DNA of 6,296 nt, taken from Alcaligenaceae bacterium (GTDB taxonomy: Bacteria > Pseudomonadota > Gammaproteobacteria > Burkholderiales > Burkholderiaceae_B). The notes beneath the pieces are model-generated. The model was not told the origin of the DNA. It saw only the letters and a list, made by a program, of their open reading frames with translations, and did not search any database. Below, one piece after another: positions 6,182 to 6,296 of the stretch. The DNA lies in assembly GCA_012512545.1 (NCBI GenBank), contig JAAZDZ010000321.1:1-6296 (forward strand). The letters are read 5' to 3'. Both the position numbers and the translations under genes were made by a program. How positions within the stretch are numbered: position 1 is the stretch's first letter; each line of letters begins with the position of its first letter.

Positions 6182-6213
6182 CTGCGTCGCAATGACGCGG
6201 ATGCCCCTTTTTT
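6182..6213 (+). terminator. Hairpin followed at a distance by six T's
   Basis: GCGTC at 6184–6188 pairs with GACGC at 6194–6198, extended by a T·G wobble and a C–G pair to seven pairs (6182–6188 with 6194–6200). TTTTTT follows at 6208–6213, seven bases after the stem. The gap weakens the intrinsic-terminator reading, but the site would insulate the rightward promoter region from the regulator's transcript. Confidence 0.35.
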
Positions 6214-6261
6214 GTCTCATTAAATTATTGTCTAGAGACAATTTAATAATGTATTTGACAA
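6212..6261. promoter_or_regulatory. Cluster of four TTGTCT/AGACAA half-sites in an AT-rich block
   Basis: TTGTCT occurs at 6212–6217 and 6228–6233. Its inverse AGACAA is at 6236–6241, and the near copy TGACAA at 6256–6261. The two central copies form ATTGTCT-AG-AGACAAT, and CATTA (6218–6222) with TAATG (6247–6251) extends it to a 34-base imperfect palindrome. The block is strikingly AT-rich against the GC-rich surroundings. It looks like the multi-site operator of a dimeric repressor controlling the next gene. I cannot name the regulator. Confidence 0.5.
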
Positions 6262-6284
6262 TAATATTCATGCTCTCCTACAGT
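6255..6284 (+). promoter_or_regulatory. Candidate sigma-70 promoter reading out of the window
   Basis: TTGACA at 6255–6260 is an exact -35 consensus. TACAGT at 6279–6284, after an 18-base spacer, matches four of six -10 positions. The -35 overlaps the last half-site of the operator-like cluster, which is the usual layout for repression. It would drive a rightward gene beginning beyond 6296. From 6052 to 6296 I see no gene that I can support. Confidence 0.5.
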
Positions 6285-6296
6285 AGAACCACGATC

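Noticed and set aside
6071..6271. 66-codon minus-strand frame in the right-hand gap
   Set aside because: It runs across the AT-rich operator-like block and the hairpins, has no domain and an Arg/Gln-rich tail; it looks like a spurious frame in intergenic repeat sequence.

Overview
The window is a GC-rich chromosomal stretch of a betaproteobacterium, most likely Burkholderiales and family Alcaligenaceae (Bordetella/Achromobacter/Pusillimonas-like). I base this on protein character, on the argS–SPOR-protein–dsbA order, and on a LiuR-type MerR regulator with its palindrome. This is an inference from recognition; no search was run. The genes are ordinary housekeeping and metabolic genes. I see no CRISPR array, tRNA, rRNA, transposase, phage gene or toxin–antitoxin pair.

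Layout, left to right. (1) The 3' half of argS (arginyl-tRNA synthetase) runs to 911 on the plus strand. Seven bases later comes a membrane-anchored SPOR-domain protein (919–1590), then dsbA (1664–2299), the periplasmic thiol oxidase. These three look like one co-directional unit with a structured junction before dsbA. (2) A 12-bp perfect hairpin separates dsbA from the convergent metC (2355–3551, minus), a PLP-dependent cystathionine beta-lyase. (3) Across a 136-base divergent gap lies a LysE/RhtB-type amino-acid exporter (3688–4317, plus). (4) After a short GC-rich hairpin comes a convergent metallo-beta-lactamase-fold hydrolase with all metal ligands and a C-terminal winged-helix-like tail (4375–5445, minus). 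(5) A 222-base divergent gap contains two stem-loops and a perfect 14-bp palindrome at 5621–5634. It leads to a MerR-family regulator of LiuR type (5668–6051, plus). (6) The last 245 bases hold no gene I can support. They pass from pyrimidine-rich, GC-rich sequence with hairpins to a sharply AT-rich block. That block carries four TTGTCT/AGACAA-like half-sites and a consensus -35 element, and it looks like the control region of a rightward gene that starts beyond the window.

How the parts may work together: argS, the SPOR protein and dsbA concern translation and envelope biogenesis. metC and the exporter share a divergent control region and may both touch amino-acid metabolism. The LiuR-like regulator normally controls leucine/isovalerate and related acyl-CoA degradation. 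Its palindrome sits where it could control its own gene and perhaps the divergent hydrolase. The most interesting material is regulatory: the palindrome and foldbacks between the hydrolase and the regulator, the half-site cluster at the right edge, and the competing hairpins upstream of dsbA.
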